Below, piece after piece: positions 46,038 to 59,348 of a DNA stretch of 64,000 nt. Positions within the stretch are counted from its first letter, which is position 1. Each line of letters opens with the position of its first letter. This DNA comes from Bilabrum cf. latius (lineage: Eukaryota > Bigyra: Bicosoecida > Bigyra > Bicosoecida). The notes below the pieces were generated by a model. It was not told the DNA's origin. It worked only from the letters and a program-made list of their open reading frames with translations, and did no database searches. The DNA lies in contig OZ237741.1 in the NCBI GenBank assembly GCA_965178125.1, positions 806,001 to 870,000 of the forward strand. Reading direction: 5' to 3'. Made by a program: the position numbers and the translations under genes.

Positions 46038-49000
46038 TCACGAACGCAACCCTGACCGGCGCGAGCTCTTCCACTGCTCCCTCGCTACCTCAAGCTCATC
46101 CTCCTTCTTCTTCTGCCGCAGGAAAGTACTAAGACGACCACCGACTTCATTCGGCGCCTGCGTGAGCTCCCGGCCGCTGAGCCTCCGGACCTTGCCGGAG
46201 CCCAGCCCAGGAGCCCTCATGGATGGCTGCCCCGCGGCCGCGTTCTCGCTCTGCATCTCTGCTGCGAGCTGGGCGACGGCCTGCCGCCGCGATTCCCTGC
46301 TGGCCTACCTGCGGCCTTGCGATCGCGCCCGCGAAATGCTTGCAGCGGAAGAAGGCCTGCTGCCTTCAACGCTCCGCTGACTGCTTCCCGAACCAGGCCT
46401 GGGCATCCCAAGCATCATGGGAGTTGCGCCCACGAGGTCTAGCGCCTCCTCATCGTCCTCGTCATCCTCCTCGCTCTCAGCCCAATCCCCGGCTCGATCC
46501 AACGCCGCTCGTGAGGCGACTCGCAAGACGTCCACGGCCTGTTCTTTGGTTCTTGCGCACGCGATCTGCTAGACCGCAAGCCGGATGGCTCGCTTCCTAC
46601 GAGCTACTATTTCTTTGGCTCTCACAACGTCGGCGGTCTGCACCCCGGTTTGCTCGTCCTCATCGCTGTCAGAATCAAATTTGCCGCGGCCTGATCCGTC
46701 AGATTCTGCGCTACTCCCTGCCCCTGCGTCAAGCCATCGGGGCGAGAGCTTGTGCATGCGTCTCTCCTCCCGGATAGACGCTGGCATGGCAGCACTCCCT
46801 CTTCTAGCGCTATCACGCCTGCTCCTGCCGCTGGCCGCTGACGTCACGGATGCTCGTGATCCAGACCGATCATCGGATGAATCTCTTCTCTTCACTAGAC
46901 CGCCTTTCCCGCCCGTCAGGCTGACTCGTCTCATGCGGCGCTGCGGCGTGTGGCCTCTGCCAGTTGGGGTGCTGAGCCTACTGTGGGCCTACCTTAGCTG
47001 TCTTTCAAGGTGCATGGCCAGCACGCCAGGCCGAAAGAGGGCGCGATCGCTCTCTGCCATGTGCGGCAGCAGCCAGGGTCCACCAAAGGAGGCAGGGGTA
47101 GGAACGACCGGCGACGCCGCAGGATGCGTCTGCACTAGCCACGGGCGGTTCGTCTGCCTTGGCATGACTTTTACTAGGCCCGACATTGATTCCGGTTCTA
47201 GCCCATCGATGGAGAGCGGATCAGTTGGTTCTCTAGGTGGTAGCTGCTTGGCGCCGGCGGCGAACGCCTTCAGCGCATCTGATGCAGCGGCGTGGGCGAG
47301 CTGCATGCCTTGGTCTGCAGCCCCGCCGACGGTGAACTGGCTCCTTCTCCTCAACTTGGCAGCCACGCCAGCCGGATGCACCGGGCCATTCTTTTTCCAC
47401 CACCGCTCAAAGCTACGTACCAGCTTGCTCCGGTCAGTGTCTCCACCAGGAGGGACGGGGACTGCCACCCTCCCAGTGAGCACCAGCCGTCTTGCTGCAC
47501 GAGTCAGATAGGGTTCCCCACCCCACCTATTTAGGTACACGGAAAGGATGCAAGGGCTCAGAAGTGACCACTGTCCCAGGCCACCCGCAGCGGCGGAGGA
47601 GTCTGCTGCTTCTGCAGCGTGCGCTGCGTCATCCTGCGCCTTTGCAGACCTGCCCGCCGCCCGTCCATTGCCCCCGAATTGCGCCGCTCCGCCACCCGCA
47701 GCCGCGTGAGCTAGCGCAGCAGCCTACCTTATGATGCGCAAGCCAACCGGACCGACTCCAAGATCAACGCCACCGCTGCGCAACATTCTGCGCCATCCCA
47801 TCGGTGGTGTTTGGGACCCGTCGCCGTACCTGTAGGGCTCTTCCACAACGCCAAAGTCCGAGGGCTGCGTGCAGGTGCCGGAGGAAACGTGCCTGCGCCA
47901 GTCCCGCCGCAGGCCAAACGACCTATTGCATCCTGCGCATGCAAATGCGGGCTCTGCCTCGATCTCGCAGTCTCTCTCGCATGGATCCACCAAGTCCTTG
48001 AAGGTTGAACTCGCCCCGGCCCCTCCCTCACTATTTCCAACTGCAACCATCTCCAAGCCGCTCTGTAACCTCGACATGGAGCTGTTCGCTCTGCCGTTCT
48101 TTCGTCGCGCTGCCCTGCCAGCTTCACGATCCCAGGCTCTCCACATAGATTGTCGAGCCTGCTGCAGTGCGTCAAGCACAGCAGCTGGCAATGCCGCGGA
48201 CCCGGCCCCGGATTGTGCAGCTAGCGACACCGCCTGCGAAGCCAGCTCACTGTTTGTACCCCGGCCCGCAGCCGCATCCGCGGCCACACCACCACCGAGG
48301 TGGACTGTGACGCGCAGCTGCGGCCCGTGTGACTCGTCATACTTTGGCGACAGGCGCCCAAATGCTGCCCCGAACCTAGCGAGCGGTCCCACGGGTCGCA
48401 ATCCACCCGAAAGCTTGACCTCAGCGCCATCGCCTTCCTCGATGCCGGTGTGCTGCACCGCAGTGCCATCACCAAGACTGAAGGTCGCGTAAGTGAGCGC
48501 GCCGGATTCAATTCCCCGAATACGAAGCTCCCCCCTCGACCTGAAATGTGCCCTGGCGGTAGGAACGACCCGCGCTCTCTCCTAATCCGCAAGGTAGGCC
48601 CGCAAAAGCAGAATCCCGCCTTCGACGGGGCTGGTCATTCCTCGTAGAAATGTAGGCTGCTTTACACGCCGTCTGAACTGACCTAGCGGCCGCGTGCGCC
48701 GCAGATGGAACATGAGGGGCGAAGAGGGCAAGGTTATGCTGGCTGCCAGCACACTCTCTCGGCGTTTCTTGCCCTCCCACTGACTCGCCTTCGAGGTAGC
48801 TCCGACCTGTGGCTTCTTTTTGGTCCCTTTTGCTATCTCTGAAGAGAACCTGGACGACCTAAACTGTCCCACCGGGCCACCTGCCATGAGAGCCACGAGC
48901 ATGGCGGCGAGGCTGACCGCCTTGTTCTCCTCTGCCCACCGCATGGCCACTTCGAGGGAATGCTCCTCGTTCTCTTGTGCCGTAGTGCACGTGGCGCGCA

Positions 49001-52000
49001 GCCCACCCCCGGGAATCTCAGGAAGCACCACCCGACCATACTGGTCTTCGTCGACGAGGCCAGCATCCTCCATCGAGTCGCCTTCTCGAGTCCATCCCGA
49101 GGCCGGTGTATTGCGCCGGACGCTCGAATTAAGCAACGACTCGTGCGCGACCGGGGATGAAAATTGGGTGGATTTTGCTGACATGTTGCTGAGTTTGCGC
49201 GACCTCTGCGACCCCATCGAGCTGCCTCCACTCGGCGCAACAGGGACGCCATGGGTATCCTGGTCCTCAGCTAGCTCGTCGAGAGCATCGGTCAAATTGA
49301 CCAGGAACTCCGTCAGGGCCAAAGTCTGCGCGGGTGTCGCGCACCAATCTAGGGCCGTGATGATTCCAGGCACGGCAAATGGTGAGACGCGGCACTCGGT
49401 CATCGCGAGCCTGCCGTTGGTGCCCTTGGAGCCACCATGCGCGACAGTGGCGCGGGAGTCCTCCCCGTCCTCTGCGCCACGAAGCGTCTTTGATGTGGGT
49501 CCTTTCGCAGGGAGGATTCCAGCAGAGGATGGACCGGTGGCTATGTCCTTGGACGGCAGGGCACACGGGCCTTTGCCGGCATCCCATGCGGCTTCAAAGA
49601 TTGAATAGAGAGCTTCTATCTCGGGCGATATTAGGCACAGCTCGGCACCCCTAGCCCACATGCTCGCAGGTGTGACCTCACCTACAACCCGTGCGCTAGG
49701 TCGCACGAGCACTCGACGGCTTGTCACCCTCCTCTTGCCAGCAGATCTCTGCGACGAGCTGCCTTTGGTGTTCGAATGAGAGCCTGAGGCTGACGCCTGA
49801 CCGGAAGCTGATGGTGACGCTACAGCTGCGCCCTAGAGATCTTCGTCATCATCTCCCCAAACGACACCGACCCCACCGTCTGATGCCTTGGCTACTTCGC
49901 TGTACCCGGTGGACGTGTCTTCTGTGTCAATGCCGCACATCAATAGCACGCTCGCAAGACATCCACACGCAGTAGCTGCACCCTAAGCAGCGTATGCAGC
50001 GATACCTTGCTGGCGCTGCTCTTGCATCTGCCAGACAGGCACGCCGGGCTGCGCCCCAACTTCGCTGAGATCCCGCCTTCCTGTGCTTGAGGCACCTAGA
50101 GCAGGGGCCACTCCAGAGCTGAGCAGCTCAGCGGCTAGCGATGCCCGCATCCATGCCGCAAGCTGTTCTGGCATCATCTCAACCATCGATAGCAAGCGCT
50201 GAGGAGCCGTCAAGCCAGCTGCCCAAGCCTTACTGGCCGCAGATCCGCTAACATCACTTGTTCCCAATGAAGCATATTTGTCTCCTGCCGACGCATGCGG
50301 TGGCTGAGTGGGTGCCGCTGAGGTGCCGTGTGCATCCAATCCAAGCCAAGTGCCGCAACGAGCCACTGCACCCCAAGACGCCTGCTCTAACTCCTTAGAC
50401 ATGCGCTCCTCCGAGGACTGCCCACTGCCTTCGTACACCCTAGCACGAAGCAGAGCCATCAGCTCAGTCTTGGCGAAACCGCCTTGGGGACCCGAGCCCC
50501 AGCCAGCGGGTGGTAGCTACGAGACGAAGAGGTGCGCCCCGGGATCTTCCCTACACCTCTCGTCCAAGGGTGGGGGCGGTCCAGAGCGCTTTGACTCCCC
50601 AGCGCACAGCCCGCAGCAGCTACCACACGTCAACACGTTCGTGATGCCAGCACAGACAGACCCCAGGCAAGAATCTTCCTCCGGCGGGTGAGTTCCTGGC
50701 ACCACTTCCTCGTCGTCGACAACAACCCACGGCTGTGAGAACCCAAGCACGTTAAACCCACAGTGAAGGAGGTCTTTTGCAGGAGACAGCTGCAAGCTCC
50801 ACCTCTCTGCCCTGGCCATCGACATGGCCAGCATGCATGGGCCAGCACAATCCGACCATTGGGGTTGGGCTCTGGCAGACGTGCTACCACCTGCGCCCGC
50901 GTCAGGGCCATTCGCTGCTCGAACAGTGCCGAGCGTTCGGTCCGCCGGATCGAACGCAGGCTGCGCGATCGAGATGCCGAAAGAAGAGCACATCCTTGCG
51001 AAACCATCTACTGTGATGAATCCGGAACCACTTGCACCTATCCCGGTTGCGACAGCTGCTGCCGACTCCAGGGCTTCACTCAAGGATCCGAGCACGCCGA
51101 TCTCGCTTGCTCGCAAGTCCTCCAATTCTCCAAGCGAAATTCTAACATTCCAGCCGCCCGCTGTCTTCGTGTTGCGCAGCTCCTCCGCAAGGCCACCGTA
51201 GGTGATCGCTCGCGGCACCCTGATCGCGTGCTTGTCCCATGCTTTGAACTTCAGCCACGAACGCTGCAGCCTGTCAGCCACTTGCTCCATCTGACGCCAA
51301 GTAAGGCTGTCCTTCTGTTCACGAGAAACGACAGGAGAGCTCCATGGACCAGCCACTACTGCGCTGTAGTCCACCGGCTGACCGACCACGACGTGAGCCC
51401 ACGGGCCTTTACCGGCATTGGGCGCAGCACCCGCTGCACCGGATGCTATCTCCTCTATCGGAGCTAGGCGTTGCCGCCACTGCGGCGTGCGGAGCAGCAG
51501 TGCGGCTGCATTGTTTGCCTCGCTCTCGACGTAGACTTCCTCCTACACCTATCGCAACCGCTCCAGCCACCTACGCGCATCTGGTGGAGATGGCACCATC
51601 GCTCGCAAACCGATAGCGTGCAGCCTGTCGCTAAACCGAAGGGCCCTCGCGGCTACTGACCGGTCAAGCGTGTAGTCTACTATCCCTAGGTCGTCTTGGT
51701 TCGTCTTTGCCTTGTGATCTCGCAGCAATGGCATGTGTCGAAGAAGCGAGGGCGGCTCGATGCTTGCCCTCCCAGCAAAGTGCCCCCGCACTCGAAGGTA
51801 TACCCATCGGCCTGACATCGGATGCCACACTCGCTTTACGGCCGATGGAAGTAAGCAGGCCGCAAACGTTCGCCTGGCAATGTGTCCTCGCCAGAGCTTG
51901 GACAGCTGCACCTGGCCGCGGCGGATCGCTTGAGAAGGCAGCTGCGCGTACAGATCGCCGAACGCGCGAATGTGCATAAGTCTCTTGTAGATCTCTAGAA

Positions 52001-55000
52001 ACGTGGCGGCAAATCCAATTTCGGGGCTATGAAAGCGTTTGTGGTGCCCACAAACCGCGCACAGGTCCTTGGTACTGTCCTGTGGAGCCGGGGATCCGAT
52101 CTCGCGTCGCCTAGCCCGGAATCCTGGACACTCGCACGGATCGGGGACAGAGTCTGCTCCGTCAGACCGTCCGGTGCCGCGCGAGCCGGGGCTACAGCCC
52201 CGCTGTGGTGAGAGCATTCCACTACCGCTGTCAGGCCTGGTCTCTGTTACGTGCCGGTGTGGGGCCTGCGGCCAGCCGCACTTTGGGCGAAGCGTCGCTT
52301 GCGCAAACGCCTGGAGGCGGGCTTCCCCCTCCACCTGTGGCGGCACCTGTCCATTGTCCCACCATTCCCTCCGCTTCCAGATCCGGATCGAGTCGCGAAT
52401 GATGGACCTTACTGCGTCACGAACCGATCTTGCTTGACCTGCTGCCACCCTAATGGGTATGAGCTGCAGCTTCTCGGATGATGCAGCAAGTTTGCCCATC
52501 TGCCGTGGACTTGCATGAACAATATCGAACGGGTCCTTATCGGCCTGCCGAGGGCTCTTGGTGTCGGCAGCAGGACGAGCGCCCTCTGCCAGTGCATCGA
52601 CATCAACGCGGTGCACCTCGCCATCCGATCCAGCCGTGTCGTTTGTATCAGCTGCCACACCTGGCTATTCAGAAATGCCCTGCCGAGCCGCGGATTCAGT
52701 TGCTGGAGACTCTGGCCGAGGGCGCGACCACCCCCGTTCATGGCGTGACACTGCCTCCGGAGAGAATCCCTGCCTCTCCGGTGCATCACTTTTTTGTGGG
52801 GTCGAAAACCCGTGGCTGCCACTCCGCTACGGTAAATACCGCTGTGGAGTCTGCACCTGACCCTCGGTATTGCGAATGTGAGGTGTGCGAGGCGGCTTGC
52901 CTATCGCTCTCGGGCTATCAAGTGAAGACAAGTCGGCGAGCTTGGACGGGTCTAACGACGGGTCAATCCCCTAAGGGCCATCGACCGCGGCTCCGATCTC
53001 ATCAGCCCAATCTGCTTGGTCGCCGGAGCCGTCGGACGAGCTGGCAAGCTCAGAGCCAGCCGAATCATCCGATTCTGATCCACCAGCTGCGATGACCACA
53101 GACAGGCCACCACCGAACTTTGAAGTAGACTTGATGGTTCCGGCCGTAGTTCCCGGTCGAAGCCGACTGCGCATTTTATTCCCAGCTGTCACCGTATCCA
53201 TCAAGCGCCTGGCACCTTCTGCGCTGACGCTGACTCGCCTGCGACCAGGTGCGCTGCTTCCATGTCTCGCGCCGGAGGTCTTGGGGCTGCCAGCATGGGG
53301 CGACGAGACAACCGCATGGTGCTTGCGAAGCCCATCGTTTACTGCAATCGCAACCTGCCCACCTGTACGAGATCCAAAACGACCCTCGGCAGCGTCTGCT
53401 GCTGCTGCAGTAACAGTTGCAACCGCATCTTCAGGGACCGCCACTTCTGATGTGGGCATGCCAGCACCCGCTGATCGTTCCCGGCCCTCTGCATGATAGA
53501 AGGCAGCCTTGGACGCCTGCTCAGCGAGAAGTCCCTCCACCTCAAACTGCAGCATGGCGGTCCCCCTCCTCCTGCTGCTCGACGCAGACACGATAGCAGA
53601 TCGGTCACCTCCCCTTGCGCTCCCTCCTCGCGGCGTTACTCCGTCTCCGCTGGTGCCATCGTCGGCTTCAGAGCCCCCCATCATTAATCTCTTCCTCCAT
53701 CTCACGCTGCCATAGCCCCTACTCGAGGTGGTTCCAGGCCGGATTGAAAATTGCTCCAGGGACTGAGCCAGTCGGGATGCGGCCGTTTCAGGGCGACTCG
53801 ACCCGCCTGCCCGACTGGCGCTCTGCGAAGCTAGCATCGCGCGCAGCCCCATGGTGGATCCTGGTCTTGCTGACATGGACCCAGGAGGCATTCCAACGGT
53901 ACCTGCAGTGCCGGCCCGCACGCTGACCAGGCCATTTTCATCCAAACGAGCCGAGTGAGCCTCGTTCGCTGCGCCTTTCTGGTCCCCATCAGATTCCGCG
54001 CGGAGCATGTCGAACAGTGAAATGCGATTTGACGGACTAGTGGACTTGCGACCACCCGTCATATTCCCAGCCGACGGCGAGCGCAGTAGCGCCATGTCGG
54101 CATGGCCGTGGAGCCTAGTCCTGTCTTTTTTTGTGAGCACTCGAATGTTGGACTCATGCTCTTCGCCTTCGCTGTTCGCATACCCAGGCTATCGCCCATC
54201 AGGGCCTAGCTTCAGCGAGCTGAGAACAGGCAGGCCTCTCTGCATTCGATTGCGCTGCAAGTCTTGGTACGCCATGCCACCTCGGCTCTTGGACTCACTC
54301 GGGTTCTCCAAGAGAGACGACGTACCGTCGCCTGCTTCTGTGGATGCGTCGCCTGACGGGTAGAATCCAGCATCCATCCCAGTCGGCTCATAGCCGGGCG
54401 ACATGATCGTACCGCTCCTAGACGTACCTCTCGACAAGCCTACTTGCCATTCAGCTGATGGGCCACCCTCATAATCACCCTCCTAGTCCTGAAGCACTTG
54501 GGCAAGGGCAGACACGAGAATGTCTTCCTACCTCCAAGACCACCACCGGTCCCACAGCGTGGAATAGGCGTCCAGCAAAGAGTCAGGGTCGTACTTTCGC
54601 TCCTGCTGGTCTATCCCGTCTTCATCGGATGCCCCACGTAGTCGGTCTGCATCAGACTACCCTTTTGCACCGGCAAACTGCCTGGCTCGGCCAGTCATGC
54701 GCGTCCGGGTTGCTGCATCGAGGCCGATGGGATCTGCAGTGCCGCTTCGATCGTCATCGTCATTGAAGTATTTCCGGGCGTTGGAAGCCTTCTCCCTGGC
54801 TCGTTCCAGGATACTGCCTCTCCTGCCACGCCTCGGACGCTTTGACTCTGGACTTGTATAGGCGTGGGATTCCAGGCCATCTGCCATCCCAGGTCTCCCA
54901 CCAGAGGAGACTCCTGCAGTGCCCTGGTCCCGCGCAGATCGTCTGCCAGATCTTGGAACACCGGCCATGGCGGGAATACCAAGCTTCACTTGCACACGAC

Positions 55001-58000
55001 GAATCAATCGGCTCATCTTTTCTGCCCACAATGCGCTTGCTGTGGTTAGGAGGGTGAAGCGCCTGCCGGCCGCTGCATCCGTCACAGGAAGGTGTCGGCC
55101 TCCAGCTACTGGCAGCACCCGCCCTGGGAAGAAACCGAAGGTGTCAAGCTTCGAATTTGTCTCCCAAGGAGCAGGCGGCCTGCCTATGAGATTTCGAGAG
55201 GTCGAAGGAGAGCCAGTGCGACCAACCTTCGGCTGTGGACCGCTGTGCTGTGATGCAAGTGCCTGCGGGCTCGAGTCACTAGGCTTTGGGGCGACCCCTG
55301 CCTGCCCCCACGAGTAACAGCACCCATACGAGGTCCAAGCCACAGTGTGATTGGCACCACATGAAACCGCCATCACATTGCGAGGTAAGCACGGTACCGG
55401 CTGGAACTCTAGACTTCGAGCCACCTCCCGACCGCGACCAAGCTGACCCAGCCCTCCGATGCCGGAGGCCATGCACAGAGAGAGCCCCCACTGCAACCGT
55501 CTCTGCGCTTGTTCGTCGGAGATGGTGTCTTCTTCTAGACGCAGAGGCAATTTCTCGAGGGACGGCCGAAATAAGTCTCCAGGAAATCCTCGAAAAGCTC
55601 GCCTGTGCTGCACCACGATGGCAGAGTGCCACAAGCCGCACGAAACTGAAACCGTTGCCCAGTCCTCCGGCAAATCGACTCGTGCGGGCTACCAACGACC
55701 TCGCTCGTCGCCAAGGCCAAGCCTGCCGCCAGCACCTTCACCCCAAGAAAAGAGGCGGCCATCTGCAGTGCAAGCAAGAGTGTGGGCGGATCCGCACGCA
55801 ACCATCGCAAATTGCAATTTCGGTCGAATATTCCATCCATCCGGGATGAGATCAATGCTTTGATGGTCCCTCAATGACAGCATGGATGCGTGACCGAGCT
55901 CCTGCGAGTCCACTGCAGACGCGTTCATGTCCGCATGTTGCTCGAATCCATGGTTGCTACCCTCTTCAAGGTCATCTTTGGCATGCACCGGAGTAGGTGC
56001 AGGAAACACATCTACACCCTTAGCCTCCGCTTTCGCTCTGGCCTTCCTCTGAGCCATGGATCGGCCCGATGTGCTCAGCTACTCGAAGTCCTGCTCTTCA
56101 AGTTCGTCCTCGGCGTCATAAAGTGCACCCGCCATTGGTGCCACGCCGAGTCGCCCGCCTCCTGCCATTCCCCAAGCCCACAGCCCTCCTTCCTCTCCAA
56201 TGGCTGTGCTATGCACACTCCCAGCTGCAATGCCAGCCACCTTTCTCTTGGTGAGAGTGTATTTGCTAAGCATTGTGTTTGGCTGCATGTCCAGTCGTAC
56301 TGCTTGTGCTTGGTTACCCGATCGGTCGGACGTCCGCCGCGCCGCTCCCGCCGCTCCCGCCGCCGCCAGCCCCGTTTGACCGCTCCCATCCGCACCTCCG
56401 CACAGAAGCAGCCCGGCTTCATCAACGCACAAAACGTGGTCACCCCCAACAGCTGCCTAGACAATGCGACGGAATCGCAACTGTTGATTCCGTGCCAGGC
56501 GTGGTCTAGTCTGCGGAGGAGGCCTCGGGCGAAGGAAATCAGTAGGCGATTTTGATTCGTCTCCGGGCTCGATGGCGACGCCGTCCGCTACCGCGCTACT
56601 CTCTGCAGCTGTCCTGCTGGCAACAATAGCCGGGCCAGGGCCGTATTGGCAGGGGCACATTTCGAGTCCAGTCTCAGGTTCACCAAATAGGGATTCTGGA
56701 CCTGACGCTTGCAATCCTTTCTTGGAGCTCTTGGATGCTGCCGCTGCAGCGGCTGCTGCATCTCCGCCAAAATCCCCGACCAGACTCGCCCGTCTTGCCC
56801 GACCCCCTCCAGCCGCAGTTGTGGCCTTGGCAGCCAGCGTGGAGGCCGTTTGTAGAGCAGCTTGCCCGGGAGCAAAGGCCAGTACCTCGGGTTCTTCCCT
56901 AACCTCCACGTTCTCGAAATCATCGGCATCACCAGAGCTGTCACCCACGCTGTCTTCAGTCGAGTTTCGTCCGAAAGCCATGTCGGTTGACTCCTGAGAT
57001 CTTAGCTTGCCGAGCGCTTCCAAAGCCTACGCAGCGGTTGATCCTCGACGTTGCTGGCGCGATCTCGCCGCAATGTGCTTTCTCGCAGCAAGCGCCGTGG
57101 CGGTTGCAACCGCGGCCCCGCCTTTGCTGAACTGAGCGAGTCTAGCGGCACGGCGAGCTACTTCACGCTAGTAGGCGGCTCTCCGTTGCACCTCAGCGTG
57201 CAGCATGGTCCACAGCAAAAACGCCGCACGCCTAAGCTTCTGCACCTCAAACCCACCCAGTTTACCTCGCATGCTGTACACGACACGACCATCTGGCAAA
57301 TTTGATCGAGCTGGGGCAACCTCATCCAGGGCAATCGACAGGGCCAGAGCGGCTTCAGTGGCATGCATCCACCTTGGCATCAAGCTGCGGATCCTCATTT
57401 GCTCTTCTGCGGCTGCTGTCTCCGCCTACAAGCCGCTAGACAGCGGCTCAAGCAAAGGCTGAAGCCAGCCCTGGGGCGCAGCGACCTTATCCCATGGCTG
57501 TCCTGAAGCCTCCTAGATCCTGCGTTCCAGCCACTGGCTCTCGTGCTGAAGGATTCCTCGTGGACGTCTCGATGTACGGCCAATTGTGGCCGCGCCAGTC
57601 TTCGCAGAATTGTCTCGTGCGTTCTGTCCAGACAGCAGGCCTTTCAACACCTGCCCTTGCGCCCTTCTCCGCTTGGCTTGCCGCTACTTGGCCGTCAGAG
57701 TGCCTTTACTTGTGCCTGTTTCTGATTTTTCCTCCTCGTCACCATGCGCCTGCTGTGCACTGCTGAATGTGTTGCCCATGGCAGTCCGCATCGCGGCGAG
57801 GTCGTCGATCCCTGCCAGCTCATACCTCTTCAAGAAGCGCCTCCGCAACAGCGCGAGACTTATGATAATGCCACGGGCCGCGGCTGCATCAGATAGTGCA
57901 CTTGAAGGCTCTTGCGGTAGCCTTTTTAACGACCATGAGCGCTGCAGCCCCGTGTCAAACTAACCCCACTCTGCAGCCCTGGCTTGCAGCACACCTTGAG

Positions 58001-59348
58001 CCCCCGTGGCGTCGACTGCTTGCCTTTGATCCTGTCTCGAGAACCGCAAAGCGGCTTCTCTCAGCAGCAGCATTGCAGCCGATGCACCCCTTGGTACCTT
58101 CATCGTTGGCTCATCTAGCGCCGCCAGAACGTCATCGCCAGGGGCAGCCACAGCTGCGCCCTCGCCTGACGCCGCTACCACTGCCATGGTCTGCGCGGCA
58201 TAGGCGACGGCGGAGTTTCGTCGTTCTCCCATCCGTCGCTTTGCGCCTTTCCTCTTGTGAACTAGGCCTACTTGTGGCAGCATTTCTCCTACGGGTACCA
58301 GCTGATCGCCTTGTTTGCTCCTGCCACTGCTTGGCGCCGAGGCATGCCCTCCTCCTTCGGTTCGGCCACCGTTCGCCATGAATCTCCTGGCGGCCATTAC
58401 ATCCTTGCTGCTATGCACCGCGTGATCATCACCAACAAGCCAGGACCCAGTGGCCAGTTTCCTGCCAGCAGATGAGTCGTCACTCCCGGCAGAACCGCCC
58501 CCCATGACGTAGGCCCTGCCTGACGCCGTCAGCACGATAGCTCGGCTGCCCGCGCTACCACACGCGTGAACAGATATGGGTCTCCGGCCAAACAGCAGCC
58601 AGACAGGCTGTGGCGCTGTGAATCCGCTGCCAACCTCTGGGCTGCTCGACGCATCTGCGGGGCTGCTGCTGCTGCTGCTGCTGCTGCGATTCGAGGCCTC
58701 TGCAGTGCCCGTGGAGCCCTCGCCAGGGAGTGGTGCCCCGAAGGCACAAACGCCAGAGAAATCGCCCTGCTCGATTTTCCAGTCCTGCTCCGCATCTCGC
58801 ATGGCATGCCCTTCTCTGCCTGCCTGCACGCGCGCCCAGGCCGCGAGCCGCCTCCTGAGGACTGCAACGGACTCGCCGCCGTTCACGCCGGCATCTCCCC
58901 TGGATACCAGAGCCAACAGCAACTGCTCTCTATTGGCCAAGGCAAGCCCACCAGACAGCCAAAATGCAGCATCATCGCCAACGTCATGCTGGTCGACGCT
59001 TTGCTGTCCATCTGGAGTCTCCTCGTCCTGTCCGACTGTATCTGCCGCGAACTTCCTGCCAGCTCGTTCCCATATTTCGGCCTCTACTCGCTCAGAAGCT
59101 CCATATGCTCGATCTTTCTGTTTAATACGACGAAGCCTAGCCTCCTCCTCGCGCTTGCGCCTTTTCAATTTGGAGTACAGGCCAGAGTCGACCAGCTTCT
59201 CGCGAAGCATTCGCTCGCCATCCCTAGGCAAAATACGCATCTCAATACCTGCATTCTCGGCAAGCTGCACTATCCCTGCCCCTATTGCATCTCCAAAGTT
59301 TCCAAGTGCGAGCGCGGCTCGGTGAAGCGTACTTGAGTTATCAGTCAT
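46038..59348 (-). CDS. Giant RCC1-repeat scaffold protein (4436 aa)
   Basis: One 13,311-base intronless frame, ATG 59348 to TGA 46038-46040, holding about 27 TAGs and no TAA or TGA. I followed every junction between the apparent short ORFs and all stay in the same frame. The N-terminal third (about 280-1450) carries RCC1-type blades: VLCVDEAGLLLCGGADGSGQ, STAIGEEGGLWAWGMAGGGR, TLACTADGRLFSWGEGAGGR and VSCGANHTVAWTSYGCCYSW. Near 2430 is a Cys/His motif C-x-C-P-G-F ... CAVCGHHKRFH, and near 2500 an IQ motif (LSKLWRGHIARRTFAACL). A C2HC zinc finger with CAGCNRSFGLRRDWRRH lies near 3810. Linkers are Ser/Gly/Asp-rich. The C-terminus is charged and helical. No enzyme domain was found, so a scaffold role is inferred. 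It may be processed or may use additional small introns that I did not need to invoke. Confidence 0.75.
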
